Below are positions 32,385 to 42,949 of a stretch of 64,000 bases of DNA, one piece after another. Location: assembly GCA_030686995.1 (NCBI GenBank), contig CM060680.1, positions 200,867,322 through 200,931,321 of the forward strand, written 5' to 3'. Origin of the DNA: Artemisia argyi (Eukaryota; Streptophyta; Magnoliopsida; Asterales; Asteraceae). Positions within the stretch are counted from its first letter, which is position 1; the number at the start of each line of letters is the position of its first letter. Both the position numbers and the translations under genes were made by a program. Below the pieces are notes generated by a model. That model did not search any database, had not been told where the DNA came from, and was given only the letters and a program-made list of their open reading frames with translations.

Positions 32385-33171
32385 ATTCGGGGTCGATTCA
32401 AGCTAGCGACTCGGTAAACAAAAACAGTAGCCTGCTTATAGGGTTTTCACCCTAAGTGTGGGGGAGTCCCCCATGTTATGGTTACAAGAGTGAAAAAAAA
32501 TGGTGTTTTCCACGCTTAGCTTGTAATGTTGCCCTTTTACGTTCAAAATGTCGGCATAATAGCCGGGATTTTGAATATTGAGGACAATATTCATGCTAAG
32601 TGTGGGGGATGGTATTTCGCTATTCTAGCGAATTTTATCACACTTTACTATATAATACCCCCGTTTTAGCCAAAATTTCAAAAAATTTAAAAAATTTTCA
32701 CTGGTGCTTCAAAATTTTTGTGGTAATCAGTCCGCCTTGTCTAAGCGACAAAAAGGATTGGCTAGTCCAGGAGAAAACGGCTCTTGGTAAAGACATCTCA
32801 AATCCGTTTATGGCTTGCAATTTGCCCAAAATTGTATGGTTCCTCAACTCCCCAAAAACAAATGAGTTGGCTAGCCTGCAAGATTATGGCTTGTGGTAAA
32901 GGCCGTGGAAAAACCATAATTGGTAATCAGCTCACCAAGATGTTGACTATTCCATCAAGAGCTGGCTAGTCCAGAAGCAAACGGCTTTTGGTAAAGAATA
33001 AACAAATCCGTTGACAGCTGGTGGTTTACTTAAAATCACACGGTTATCAGGTGTGCCACAGTTCTTACACCTGGCTACTCCAGAAGTGATGGCTTTTGGT
33101 AAAGAGTTTAAAATCCATCAAGTTTTCAAAACAGTATTGCTAGGGACTAGCAATAGTTTAGTGTGGGGGAT
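32385..33171 (+). promoter_or_regulatory. 3' noncoding region of G with three polypurine tracts
   Basis: GTGTGGGGGA-type tracts at 32454-32465, 32598-32609 and 33158-33170. The last abuts LTR3 and is the functional PPT. The first two follow phrases such as GAGGACAATATTCATGC that are common upstream of Athila/Tat PPTs. The pseudoknot array lies between the second and third. Short frames here are not convincing genes. Confidence 0.75.
32722..33135 (+). ncRNA. four tandem pseudoknot-type RNA motifs (copies G1-G4)
   Basis: Same architecture as in elements A and B. P1 pairs: 32727-32733/32755-32761, 32844-32850/32864-32870, 32927-32933/32959-32965, 33047-33053/33068-33074. P2 pairs: 32767-32773/32781-32787, 32875-32882/32890-32896, 32971-32977/32985-32991, 33080-33086/33093-33099. 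Loop-to-downstream pseudoknot pairs: AAACGG/CCGTTT (G1), ATTATGG (32883-32889)/CCATAAT (32914-32920) in G2, AACGG/CCGTT (G3), TGATGG (33087-33092)/CCATCA (33115-33120) in G4. P4 is CAATTT/AAATTG in G1 and GTGGTTT/AAATCAC in G3. TGGTAAAG follows P2 in every copy. Confidence 0.65.
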
Positions 33172-36100
33172 TGATGAGTGCTCAAACACTCATCATTTTT
33201 TGTCAAATCTGAACTGCAAAACATACAAAAACACTCAGAAATGCATCAAAATACTAAAAATACTTCAAAATTGTGTTTTATATGTTTTAGATGCAAAATG
33301 AGCAAAAACAGATGAAAAACGTACAAAGTTTGCAAAATTGGCAGTTTCAGTCCCCCAACTTTCATAAAATTACAAAACTAGTCCCTGGATATTCAAAATA
33401 TGGAAAATTATCACCAAAGGTCCTTTTACAATCATAAGTTGTCATATTTTGTCCTTTGGTGAAAAATCTAAAAAGTTTTGGAAATTTACAATTTAGCCCC
33501 TGAAGTTTCAGTAATTGACAGATTTGGTCCCTGGCGGGATATTTTTGAAAGAAAAATCATTTTTGGTCCTTGGAAAATCAAAATGTGTCAAAAATGGTCC
33601 TTGGGTGGAAAGTTTGGTGAAATTGCAAGTTTGGTCCTTTAACTTTGGAAATTGGCAGTTTTAGTCCCTGGAAATTCCAAAAGAGAAAAATTGCAAAGTT
33701 CATCCTAGGGTTATTGATATGTGGCAGAAATAGACCCTTGAATCAAGTTTGTAAAATGGCAAAACAGCCCCATCTATTTTCAGTTTTTACATGAAAGGTC
33801 CTTGTGGTTTTTAACTTAAAAATAAACAAACAAATCCACACTCAAAAGCCACAACCTGATCCAATAACATCTCTGGCCCAACACCCCCCGTTTTTAATAA
33901 CTATCCCACCCCAGGTCAACAAGTCAAACCACCAGGGTCAAATCACCAGGTCAAAACCACCCTCCTTTCACCTTTCCCTCCTTCACTGTTCCAAACCACC
34001 ATTTCAATACCACCTCCCACTTGGCTAACCACTCTTCCCACTCATGCCCCCTCATCCAAACTACCCTCCAAGATGCATTAATTGCATCCCTTTTCCCTTT
34101 ACTCAACCCCTAACTGACAAAAGATAACTTGGCGCCAAAAATCCATTTTAATGGTAGGGATCTTTTTATCTTCATCTAATGGCTAGAAAGTGGTGGGATT
34201 TGTGGAGAAAGTCAAAAGAAACCCTAAAAACCTACTATAAAGAAGAAAGAGGCAGCAGGGTGGCAAGAGAGTAGTTGTAGAGTAGTGTAAAATGTAGTTT
34301 TAGCTTAATTGCAAGTTTCAATTGTATTTCTATGTTTCAAAGATTGTATCCAGTATTTTTAATATAATATCTGTCATTTTAAAGCTTAAAACTCAAGTTC
34401 CTTTTGATAATTTTAGATTTTGCAAATTTCTTGTTAATAATCTCAATTCACCTTTATGTGTTGAAAATGGTTGTTTGTTGATCCTCTGAGCTCACCTCAG
34501 CTTGTTTAGAGGGTTTGTAAGGAATTCAAGTAATCTAAATAGTTTTTAGCTAAATAACTCAAATTCCAAAAATTCAAGGAAAATAAAAAGAAATTCAAAA
34601 AGGAAGAAGGAAGAAGAAGGAGAAGGTGAATGTATGGTTTAGAAGTCTCAGGGAGACAGTAGGTTAAGGATTGGGAGTCCCATTGTTAGTTTTAGCACAA
34701 AGTCTATTGTAAGTCTCTAATTTCTAATTTCTAGCATAAATTTCTCATTAAATGCAATTGTTGGTTTCTTCTATTAAGTGTTGCTTGATTTAGCTTATTT
34801 GTGATTAATATAGCTTAGTATGAGTTAAATTATGAGCCTCATGGTTTAGATTTTCAAAATGCTTCACAAAAGAACCCATTTTCAGTTTATAAGGGGGTGT
34901 TTGGATTAGCTCTCTGCTATCTACTCTTGTTGTTGTTTTAGTGTTATTTTGATATAGACATACTGTATTAAGCTTATTTAGGGTTTAGGAGTCACAAAAT
35001 TGGTACCTTAATCTACAAAAAGTCAAATCTCCACTAAATCAACCACAACAGTTAACTGTTGTGGTTCTTTGGTTTCAATTCTCACCCATTTTGTTTACAA
35101 GTTGTCTTGCTACCCTAATTTAGTTTCTATATCACCCAACACATCAATCTCAGTCAGTTATACTCAATCAAAATTGGCCAAAGTCAAAGTACCAAGTTCT
35201 AAGCAAAAAGTCAATTTGGCTCATTTCAGATTTTTACAAAAAGTCTAGGAATTTTATAGAATTTAGTGTTTGATTTTAAGTCTTGAAACTTGTTTGTATT
35301 TGTTCTCTACCAGCTCAATTTCAAGTACCACCCTTCATTTGGATTTTACAATTTTTGTGCTGGGCCCCACTCTCACCCAACCACAACTGCAGGGGAGATG
35401 TATCCCCTGCTGCAGCAGTACAGCCATCCACTACCACCACTTTGGTGGTGGCTGCAGCCCTCATCAGTGGGCCCCAGGGTTTAAATTTTGGTTCTTTGAA
35501 CTCCCTAGGTGGGGGGCTTTCCAATGCACCCAGGCTTGTGCCCCCAATACCCCTGGTGTGCCCCCTAGACAGTCACTAAGTGTGTCCCTTTTTCTGTGAT
35601 TGAGCAAGGTTCTCAAAGTGCTAAATCAGCTTATTTGGCTTAACCTGAGGGCTTAACTTGTTCCTTCCAACTTATTTTGGTCCTTTTAACTTATTTGTAG
35701 CTTATTTTACCCTTGTGGGCCCCTTGTGGCTTATTCTTTAGCTTAAAGCTCCAACAGTTGACCAAAGTCAACTGTTAAGCTAATAAGCACTCTTAGTGCT
35801 TATTTCTGATATCTAAAAAAAGTTGTGTTTGTAAAAGTTTTCTATTTTTAGTATTTAAATATGTTTGTGAAAGAAAAACCAAGAAAAAAACAATTTAAAA
35901 TTAAGTGATAGTGTCTATTTAATGTAATTTAATTTTCATTTTCATTTTTATATTTTTGTTAAGTACTTAGCTATTTTATATTTTTATTAAAATCCTCTTA
36001 TATGAAAGTATATATAATAATTTTTTCAGATTTTTATTTTATTATTTAGTATTTATTAGAATTAATCTTAGTTTTATTAATTATTAATTAATAATTAGTT

Positions 36101-36885
36101 TTAAATAGCATAATTAGTTTTTATTAAGTTAAACCTAGTTTTTATATTTTTTATAGCTTTTATAAGTTGTAAAATAATTTTAGAAATTTTCTTGTAATTT
36201 TTACTGTTCATTTTCTATTTTTCTTAATTTAAAATAGTTTAATTAGGTAATTAGTAATTAATTAGTAATTAATTAATATAAAAACCACAAAAAGACAAAA
36301 ACATTTATTTTTAATTTTAAAACTTATTTTTAGTTATTTTATAATTTTATAAAATTTATTTTCATTTTACTAGTAATTTATTAATATAATATTGTATTTA
36401 AGTTATTTAAGAATTAATAATTAGTATTAAATAGTTTTTAATTAATATTAACTAATTAATTAGTGTTAAAATTTATTTTCTTTTTCTAAAAATTTCCTTT
36501 CACCTTTAAGTTTGTAAAAAAGTCATTTTCACCCCCTGGGTGTTTTCAGATTTCAGTTTTCACGTTTTATTTTGTACGTTTACGTTTTATTTAAACATAA
36601 CGTACGCGTTTTTAGGTTTAAATCGTTTCTGGCTTTTGTAACTTTCCCGTATTATTCATATAGCTTGTTTAAGCTATTTCTTCATATATTCCTTAGCTTA
36701 ATCATTCACAAACCCATTTCTGTCCAAATTCACCCGATCACAAAGCCGTTTGAATACAATCCACACCTCGTCGGGACATAACGACCCGGGGAAACCCTAT
36801 ATTCCATGGAGCATTGAGCCTTAGGAGTTTGACTTGTTTGACCACATCCATGGTTGAATTTAGTTGACTGGTTTTGCCTCAATCA
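33172..36885 (+). repeat. element G LTR3 (3' LTR)
   Basis: About 3.71 kb, TGATGAGTGC to CTCAATCA, followed by TSD TGTTC. Roughly 1% different from LTR1 over most of its length, including a 16-bp deletion near 33878. Its final 68 bp (36818-36885) are unlike LTR1 and LTR2. Confidence 0.9.
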
Positions 36886-37879
36886 TGTTCCATCACCTCC
36901 TGGCATTGACTTAGCTCACACAGGTTTAGAAGAATTCCAGGAACCACCTATGACCTATGGACCAAAATTTGTTAAACCAGTTGAAACTGAAAAGGTTCAG
37001 GTTGAGGTTGATGTATTTGATAGTGCTAGTGACTCATCTCTTAAAGATGATAATTTGAATGTTGAGTCTAAGCCTAGTGTTCCTGAGAATGTTAAAGTGG
37101 AGATTAAAAGAAGTATTCCTGATGTTGTCAAAGAGAAGCCTAGGTCACAACCTAATTTCACTAGGCCCACTACTAGATATGCAGAGATGTACAGAAGTAG
37201 GTCACCAACTCCTAGGGGTAATATGAGGAGTTGGAATCATGTTAAGTCTAGGCAATTTGGTAGTGACTTTGTGTTCAATAACAAACCCTGTCATATATGT
37301 GGTAGTTTTGACCATTTGGCTAAAAGCTGTACCTACCATTTGGGTAGAAGGGAAGTATTTGGGAATACTAGGGTGAATGGACAAAATGCTAATAGCTTAA
37401 CTCACCCAAATCCACTTAGCAAGATGATTCCCAGGTCTGTTTTGCTTCATTCTGGCATTAAACCAATTTCCACTGCTAGACCAGCAGTTTCCACTGCTAG
37501 ACCAGCAGTTGCCACTGCCAGAAATAAAAACAGAGTTTACCCTAAGCCCCCTGTTACTACTTTTGTTAAATCTACTCAAACAGGGAAAAAGACCAATTTT
37601 GAAAAGAAAGTTAACAATAATCAGAAGTGGGTACCTAAAATTTCTAAGCCAGCAGTTACCACTGCAAGGCCAAAGGTTACCACTGGTGGGTCTGTTAACA
37701 AGAAAAGGGTAAATATGGGAAATGCTGTTAAGGCCTCAGCTCGTTGGGAATGGAAACCAAAAGGAACCATCACCACAGACCATCCCAATGGTGTATCAAT
37801 GACCTTTGATAGATTTAATTATATTAATACACGAGGCAGATCCAAGTCATTGGTGGCTTGGGTCCCCAAAAGGAACTAA
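36886..37879 (+). pseudogene. gag: Copia B gag, C-terminal part
   Basis: Continues the gag frame after the G insertion (SPPGIDLAHTGLEEF aligns with CPPGLDLAESGLHEL in element A). It contains the second zinc knuckle CHICGSFDHLAKSC, a basic Thr/Ala-rich stretch with motif copies at 37466, 37487, 37508, 37655 and 37676, and the conserved end WVPKRN before TAA 37877-37879. The open frame as called from 36854 includes LTR3 bases, so the ATG there is not real. Upstream stops and the insertion make it a pseudogene. Confidence 0.9.
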
Positions 37880-40800
37880 TTCCTTTATTTTGTGTGAAGG
37901 GACATTCAAAGACTTCTAATGATCAAGGATATTCAGACAGTGGATGTTTCAGGCACATGACTGGCAATAAGTCCTATCTTTCAGACTTTCAACCCTATGA
38001 TGGACAATTTGTCAGCTTTGGAGGAGGAATTGGTGGCAAAGTTTCTGGCAAAGGAACAATCAAGGCTGGAAACATTGACTTTGAAGATGTGCAGTATGTG
38101 AAAGAACTCAAGTACAACCTCTTTAGTGTGTCACAGATGTGTGACAAGAAGCATAGAGTTCTATTCACAGAAGATGAATGCTATATCTTATCTAAGGATT
38201 ATAAGCTTCCTGATGAATGTGACATTTTGCTTAAAATCCCTAGAAAAGGAAATTTGTATAGCATTGACATGCAGAACATAGTGGCTAATAATGATGTTAC
38301 TTTGTTGCTTGCTAAAGCCACTTTGGATGAATCAATGCTTTGGCATAGAAGATTGGGTCATGTTAACTTCAAGACCATCAACAAGATTGTGAAAGATGGA
38401 CTTGTCAGAGGTTTACCAGAGAAAAGATTTGAAAATGACCAAACTTGTGTTGCCTGTCTCAAAGGAAAGCAACACAGAGCTTCATGCAAGACCAAGGCAT
38501 GCAATTCAATCAATCATCCACTCTTTATGCTGCATATGGACTTGTTTGGTCCTACCTCTGTGAGCAGCATCAATTTGAAGAAGTATTGTCTAGTTGTTAC
38601 TGATGATTTCAGTAGATTCACATGGGTTTTCTTTTTGAGTACCAAGGATGAAACCACAGGCATCCTTAAGACATTCATCACTCAAGTTGAAAATCAATTT
38701 GAAAAGAAAATCAAGATCATCAGGTGTGACAATGGGACAGAGTTCAAGAATAAAGTTATGGATGATTTCTGCAGAGACAAAGGTATTAAAATAGAATTTA
38801 GTGTTGCAAGAACTCCTCAACAAAATGGAGTTGCAGAAAGAAGAAACAGAACACTAATTGAGGCTGCTAGAACCATGTTAGCTGATTCCAAGCTTCCAGT
38901 GACTTTTTGGGCTGAAGCAGTTAACACTGCTTGTTACATTCAGAATAGGGTTTTAGTGGTCAAAACAAAGAACAAGACACCTTATGAGTTGTTCAGAGGA
39001 AGACCTCCTACTTTGGAGTTTATGAGGCCTTTTGGGTGTCATGTTACTATTCTCAATACCATTGATCATCTGGGTAAATTTGAAGAAAAGTCAGATGAAG
39101 GCTTCTTTGTTGGATACTCTATGGTTAGCAAGGCTTTTAGAGTCTACAATTTAAGAACAAAGAAGATTGAAGAGAACTTGCATGTTCAATTTCTTGAAAA
39201 TAAAGCAAACATGGAAGGTTCAGGACCAGATTAGCTATTTGATCTTGAAACATTATCAAATACAATGAATTATATACCTCTTACTTCAAGCACTGGAGAC
39301 AAAGATCTTGAAGATTCAGAAGAGTTCATTCATGAAGATGAAGTTTGCAAAGATGATGAAGATGTTATGCCACTTTGGGACTTTGGTGATAATTCTGAAA
39401 AGACAAGTGATGCAGATGGTGTGAATTTTGGTGTTCCTAAAGATATTCCTACTAGCAGTGGTAACTCCATTCCCACTGCTACACCAGAAGTTTCCACTGT
39501 AAGCCCAAATGTTGAACATACTTCTCAGGAATCACCAAGTGATGATGTAGAGATCTCAAACATGCCTACAACATATGATATTCCTAGCACATCACAGTCT
39601 ACAATTCACAAAGTGCATCCACTTGATAATGTTATTGGTGAACTTTAATCAGGTGTGAAGACTAGAAGACAGACAAAGAAAGATGATATTCATGGGTTCA
39701 TAAGTGAAGTGTATGAGTCCAAGAAACATAGTAAGAAGAATGAGTGCTTGTTTTTCTGTTTTCTCTCACAGGTGGAGCCTAAGAATGTGTATATGGCTCT
39801 AGGAGAATCTAGCTGGGTTGAAGCTATGCAAGAAGAATTGCTGCAGTTTAAACTTCAAAAGGTTTGGGTTCTTTGTGACTTGCCTGATGGTATGAAGGTC
39901 ATTGGTACTAAATGGGTTTTCAGAAACAAGAAAGATGAAAGAGGTATTGTAATCAGGAACAAAGCTAGATTGGTTGCTCAAGGATACACTCAAGAGAAGG
40001 GTATTGATTATGAAGAAGTGTTTGCTCCTGTTGCAAGGATTGAGGCTATTAGATTGTTCTTAGCCTATGCATCATTTATGGGCTTTACAGTCTATCAAAT
40101 GGATGTTAAGAGTGCCTTTCTGTATGGAACTATTGATGAGGAGGTATATGTCTCTCAACCTCCAGGCTTTGAAGATCCTCAGCACCCAAATAAAGTTTAC
40201 AAAGTGGTTAAGGCTCTTTATGGCTTACATCAGGCTCCAAGGAAGTGGTATGAAACCTTAGCAAATTATTTGTTGAATAATGGGTTTCATAGAGGCAAGA
40301 TTGATCAAACTTTGTTCATCAAGAAAGACAAGGGTGATATTATACTTGTGCAAGTATATGTTGATGATATTATCTTTGGGTCTACTAAACAAGAGATGTG
40401 CAAAGAGTTTGAGAAGCTGATGAAAGATGAATTTCAAATGAGTTCTATGGGAGAACTTACATTCTTTTTGGGGCTGCAAGTACAATAGAGTAAGGATGGC
40501 ATATTTATCAGTCAAGACAAATATGTGGCTGAGATTATTAAGAAGTTCAAGTTTACTAATGCAAAATCTTCAAATACCCCTGCTGACAAGACCACTCACT
40601 TATTGTTAAAGAATGCTAGTGGTGCTAATGTTGATGTTCACACTTACAGATCTATGATTGGTTCCTTGATGTATCTTACTTCATCAAGGCCAGACATTAT
40701 GTTTGCTGTTTGTGCTTGTGCAAGATTTCAAGTGACTCCAAAGACATCACATATGACAGCAGTGGAAAAGATTTTTAGGTACTTGAAGACTTATCCTAAT

Positions 40801-41301
40801 CTAGGATTATGGTATCCAAGAGACTCTCCTATGGAATTGATCACATACTCAGATAGTGACTATGCTGGTGCAAGTTTGGATAGAAGATCAACCACTGGAG
40901 GATGTCAATTTCTTGGATGTAGATTGGTGTCATGGCAGTGCAAGAAGCAAACTATGGTTGCTACTTCAACCACTGAAGCAGAATATGTTGCAGCTGCTAG
41001 TTGTTGTGCTCAGATCCTTTGGCTTCAGAATCAATTATTGGATTATGGGTACAATTTCATGAACACCATTATCTATATAGACAATAGTAGTACCATATGC
41101 ATTATTAAAAATCCTGTGCAACACACTAAAACTAAACATATTGAAATTAGACATCACTTTATTAGAGATTGTTTTGAGAAAAAGCTTATTACTGTTGTCA
41201 AAATTCACACTGATGACAATTATGTTGATTTATTAACAAAAGGGCTTGATGTGGGTAGGTTTCAATACTTGGTAACAGGTATTGGAATGCTCAATCCATA
41301 A
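37858..41301 (+). pseudogene. pol: Copia B pol: protease-integrase-RT-RNase H
   Basis: One frame throughout, shifted relative to gag, with three stops: TAG 39232-39234 (Trp in element A), TAA 39646-39648 and TAG 40486-40488 (a Gln position). Protease DSGCFRHMTG. Integrase HRRLGH...CVACLKGKQ zinc site and catalytic phrases LHMDLFGPT, IRCDNGTEFK, QQNGVAERRN. Motif copies in the linker (39451-39464 inverted, 39469, 39490). [33 protein letters not shown]. RNase H YSDSDYAGA, STTEAEYVAA, YIDNSSTICI. No initiating ATG lies near the gag stop, so expression would need recoding. All catalytic residues are retained, but no full polyprotein is possible. Confidence 0.9.
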
Positions 41302-41410
41302 ATTTTTGATGTCTAAATACTTTTCAGTGTTGCAGGATACTTTTAAGGTACTAATATTGTTTGTATTGTATGTATGGTTTTCTACTAACTTGTATGCAGA
41401 GTTATCAAGA

Positions 41411-41443
41411 GCACAGTGGTAATTAACTTACAACAGTGGAAAG
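41411..41443 (-). repeat. inverted element-B motifs before the antisense gene end
   Basis: ATTACCACTGTGC and CTTTCCACTGTTG on the minus strand (41411-41423 and 41431-41443), 20 nt apart, just past the antisense poly(A) signal. Confidence 0.5.
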
Positions 41444-41475
41444 ATTGGTGATAATAGCATGCAGAAAAGAGTATT

Positions 41476-41481
41476 TTTATT
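41476..41481 (-). terminator. poly(A) signal of the antisense gene
   Basis: AATAAA on the minus strand, 93 nt beyond the stop codon of the antisense ORF. Confidence 0.5.
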
Positions 41482-41573
41482 GATCATTAAGAAGAGTACA
41501 TCACAACCATCAACAAAACATTATCACCAAAACAGAAAACCATTACATCAGACATGAACCTACAACCTAACAC

Positions 41574-42032
41574 CTACTCCATAGGTTTCTTTCCTTTTCT
41601 CTCATACTGATGCTTGCCCTTGGAAATTTTCTTTCTCTTGTCATCAAAAGAGAGTTGTTTCCTTGGACAAGCAAGTCCTAGAACTTGCTTGGGAGGTCTT
41701 GGTGCTTGATTAGGCTTTTCAACAGCTGGCCACTTCATGTTGTTTATTGCAGTTGTCAATGCTGTGGTGAGGGCCTTTGGGAGCTCCTTGGAAAGATCAA
41801 AGGTTGGATCATTATCATCATCAGATGAAGAGCTTGAATAAAACTCTAGAGATGGAGCAGGATCAGCTGATATCTTCTTATTGGGCTTAATGCTTGAAGA
41901 TGTAGCAGTTGCAACACTTGGTGGAAAATATCCACTCCATCCAGCAGAAAGTTCTTCAGAGTCTGAGTAGTAACTGATTTCCTCATCTGAAGAGTCATCA
42001 GAAGAGATGTAGATTATTGGAAACCAACTCAT
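41574..42032 (-). CDS. antisense ORF of Copia B, 152 aa, unknown function
   Basis: Lies on the minus strand between pol and the extra ORF. The first ATG (MSWFPIIYIS) is at 42030-42032; the frame is open further upstream, but only from a TTG. The N-terminus is Ser/Asp/Glu-rich (SSDDSSDEEISYYSDSEEL), the middle has a second acidic serine run (FYSSSSSDDDND) and an Ala/Thr helix-like stretch, and the C-terminus is strongly basic (DDKRKKISKGKHQYERKGKK), resembling a nuclear-localisation or nucleic-acid-binding tail. A TATA box lies 66 nt upstream and AATAAA 93 nt downstream. I recognise no family. Element A has no counterpart in its much shorter spacer. Antisense additional ORFs are known in plant LTR elements. 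Confidence 0.6.
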   Translation of the reverse strand: MSWFPIIYISSDDSSDEEISYYSDSEELSAGWSGYFPPSVATATSSSIKPNKKISADPAPSLEFYSSSSSDDDNDPTFDLSKELPKALTTALTTAINNMKWPAVEKPNQAPRPPKQVLGLACPRKQLSFDDKRKKISKGKHQYERKGKKPME

Positions 42033-42097
42033 GATGATGTATAGGGTTTGTGTTATTGAAGAAGATTGTTGATGAAAGATATAAGATGTTGAGCTCC

Positions 42098-42105
42098 CTT
42101 TTATA
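42098..42105 (-). promoter_or_regulatory. TATA box of the antisense gene
   Basis: TATAAAAG on the minus strand, placing a start site roughly 30-40 nt before the antisense ATG. The spacing suits a short 5' UTR. Confidence 0.5.
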
Positions 42106-42348
42106 TGCAAAGTCAAGGTCGAATTCTAATTAATGAAGGATATTTACTCCTACTTGTTTTTGGTAGGTTGGAGGAGTAAATTTGGTTATTATCGGGTTGA
42201 CTTTTGGAAGATATTTTTGAATAGTAACTTGGTTAAAAAGTTACTTTGGGTTAATCTTTATGGGTTAAGTTGAGAGTTACTTTGTGTTGCAGAATAAAAC
42301 CCATATCATTGGAGTTATAAGGTGTGTATCATAGACACACAACAAATG

Positions 42349-42573
42349 GTTATTGATTCACCATGTCTAATCCACATAAGAATCAACTAGTCCAGAGCAA
42401 ACGGCTACTGGTAAAGACTTATCAAATCCGTTTATGGTTGATAGTTTACCAAAAACTAGGTTATCAACTCACCATACATCCATGTGATCAAGAGTTGGCT
42501 AGTCCATAAGCAAACGGCTCATGGTAAAGACATATCAAATCCGTTGATAGCTGGTAGTTTGCTAAAAACTATG
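42349..42573 (+). ncRNA. two tandem pseudoknot-type RNA motifs (copies B1, B2)
   Basis: B1: P1 TTGATTC/GAATCAA (42353-42359/42380-42386), P2 CCAGAG/CTACTGG (42392-42397/42405-42411), loop AAACGG pairing with CCGTTT (42428-42433), P4 TAGTTT/AAACTA (42442-42447/42453-42458). B2: P1 TCAACTC/GAGTTGG (42464-42470/42492-42498), P2 CCATAAG/CTCATGG (42504-42510/42518-42524), loop pairing with CCGTT (42541-42545), P4 (42555-42560/42566-42571). The P1 and P2 bases differ from A and G, yet pairing is kept. Confidence 0.65.
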
Positions 42574-42600
42574 ATAAGAGCAGCAAATTTTCATGTTTTA

Positions 42601-42706
42601 TTTACCACTGCTCTTTGATATTTTTGTGAAAATTTTACCACTGCTAGTTCATTAGTTACCACTGCAAGAGTAATTTTTCCACTGATGAACTAGCCGTTAC
42701 AACTGT
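42601..42706 (+). repeat. element-B motif array before the extra ORF
   Basis: TTTACCACTGCTC (42601), TTTACCACTGCTAG (42634), GTTACCACTGCAAG (42655), TTTCCACTGATG (42676), GTTACAACTGTTG (42696), mostly 20-21 nt apart. The position matches the element-A array at 9100-9170. Confidence 0.7.
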
Positions 42707-42949
42707 TGTGTCAGTAATCCAATTTTTACTAGCCGTTGTAAAAATAACCGTCATTCCTTATTAATATGGTAAAATCTTTTGTGAATTATCTACTTACTTA
42801 TTATAAATTATTCTTTTTCCAAAGATAATTCTTTCTAAAGATAATTCACATTACACACCTCCTCAAACCCTATTAGTATAAATTGATCATCATACGGCTT
42901 GCTTTTTATCTTGATTACTAACACTTTTATTCTCTTTTTCACAAATATC

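Larger units (their letters stand above)
19268..36885 (+). mobile_element. Ty3 (Athila/Tat-like) non-autonomous element G, internally rearranged
   Basis: Inserted in element B gag with TSD TGTTC (19263-19267 and 36886-36890). Order: LTR1, PBS, partial gag-like gene, a 3.54-kb copy of 12259-15808, a 5'-truncated second LTR, PBS, fuller gag-like gene, pseudoknot array, PPT, LTR3. No protease, RT or integrase is present, so mobility depended on a partner. Without the rearrangement the internal region would be ~2.9 kb, shorter than one LTR. The tRNA-Asp-type PBS and AAGTGTGGGGGA tracts place it in the Athila/Tat group. Confidence 0.85.
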
